Assembly: GCA_963849005.1 (NCBI GenBank) | Contig: CAWKGC010000003.1 | Location: forward strand, 37,283-101,282 | Origin: CAWKGC01 sp963849005 | GTDB taxonomy: Bacteria; Pseudomonadota; Gammaproteobacteria; Burkholderiales; Usitatibacteraceae | Direction of reading: 5' to 3' | DNA: 64,000 nt | The notes under the pieces: model-generated | Told to the model about the DNA's origin: nothing | The model's database searches: none | What the model saw: the letters and a program-made list of their open reading frames with translations, nothing else | Shown: positions 63,912 through 64,000 of the stretch, piece after piece | Numbering within the stretch: the first letter of the stretch is position 1 | Layout: each line of letters begins with the position of its first letter | Program-made: the position numbers and the translations under genes

Positions 63912-64000
63912 TTGACCCTCTCCTTCTACCTGCCTGCTTGATTCTAGCTTCCGAATGTCCGATTTGGGTCGACGGCGGACTTCGAGGCCGAGGTACTACC

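Overview
The window looks like a high-GC betaproteobacterial chromosome segment, probably Burkholderiales or a neighbouring order. Pointers are the Bug-type (TctC) solute receptor, metX-metW, the DUF971-ubiE-ubiJ cluster with ubiB elsewhere, an incomplete regulatory PTS (EIIA-Man, HPr, EI), phoB-phoR and a pqiABC-type lipid-transport operon. No rRNA, tRNA, CRISPR array, intact insertion sequence or phage was recognised. Many conserved genes carry single-base indels that break the frame but leave the protein intact on both sides (ABC ATPase, sarcosine oxidase subunits, ubiB, dadA, phoR, ptsI, sulfatase, MMPL pump and others). This is best read as residual sequencing or assembly error; such genes are annotated here as whole loci.

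Layout. 0-6.4 kb: the end of an amino-acid ABC importer followed by heterotetrameric sarcosine oxidase (soxBDAG). 6.4-10.9 kb: ornithine cyclodeaminase-like protein, a secretin-N-domain protein, ubiB and msrA on the minus strand, with a palindromic dispersed repeat. 11.0-13.9 kb: a B12-dependent ribonucleotide reductase with an FNR-like promoter site. 13.9-24.6 kb: an accessory region, visibly less GC-rich in part. It holds a three-gene secreted-protein operon (1859-aa Ig-repeat protein, lipoprotein, zinc-phospholipase-like protein), a truncated second copy of the nrdJ 3' end, 64-bp direct repeats around a VapBC module, a second PIN toxin-antitoxin pair and a remnant of an EamA transporter. 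24.6-35.6 kb: carbonic anhydrase, peroxiredoxin, DUF302, a haem-binding lipoprotein, an EamA transporter, ubiJ-ubiE-DUF971, dadA, a KAS III-like synthase and a TIR-TPR membrane protein.

35.7-42.4 kb: phosphate control (Pho box, phoB, phoR), regulatory PTS, and methionine synthesis under a SAM-II riboswitch plus terminator (metX-metW). 43.0-47.8 kb: an MFS transporter, several small unknown genes and an RsbU/RsbW/STAS partner-switching module whose phosphatase has a cNMP-binding domain. 47.9-53.6 kb: sulfatase, Bug receptor, SGNH-type secreted protein and a LysR regulator. 53.7-62.7 kb: pqiA-pqiB-pqiC, an outer-membrane lipoprotein-sorting-like protein and an MMPL/RND pump with a C-terminal cNMP-binding domain form one minus-strand operon. 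Divergent from it are a stand-alone cNMP-binding protein and an AI-2E-family permease. An AEC-family transporter closes the window.

Strongest leads for unusual biology: the secreted-protein operon and its recombination scars at nrdJ, the lipid-transport operon with cyclic-nucleotide domains on both sides of the divergent promoter, the dispersed palindromic repeats, and the regulatory sites upstream of nrdJ, phoB and metX.
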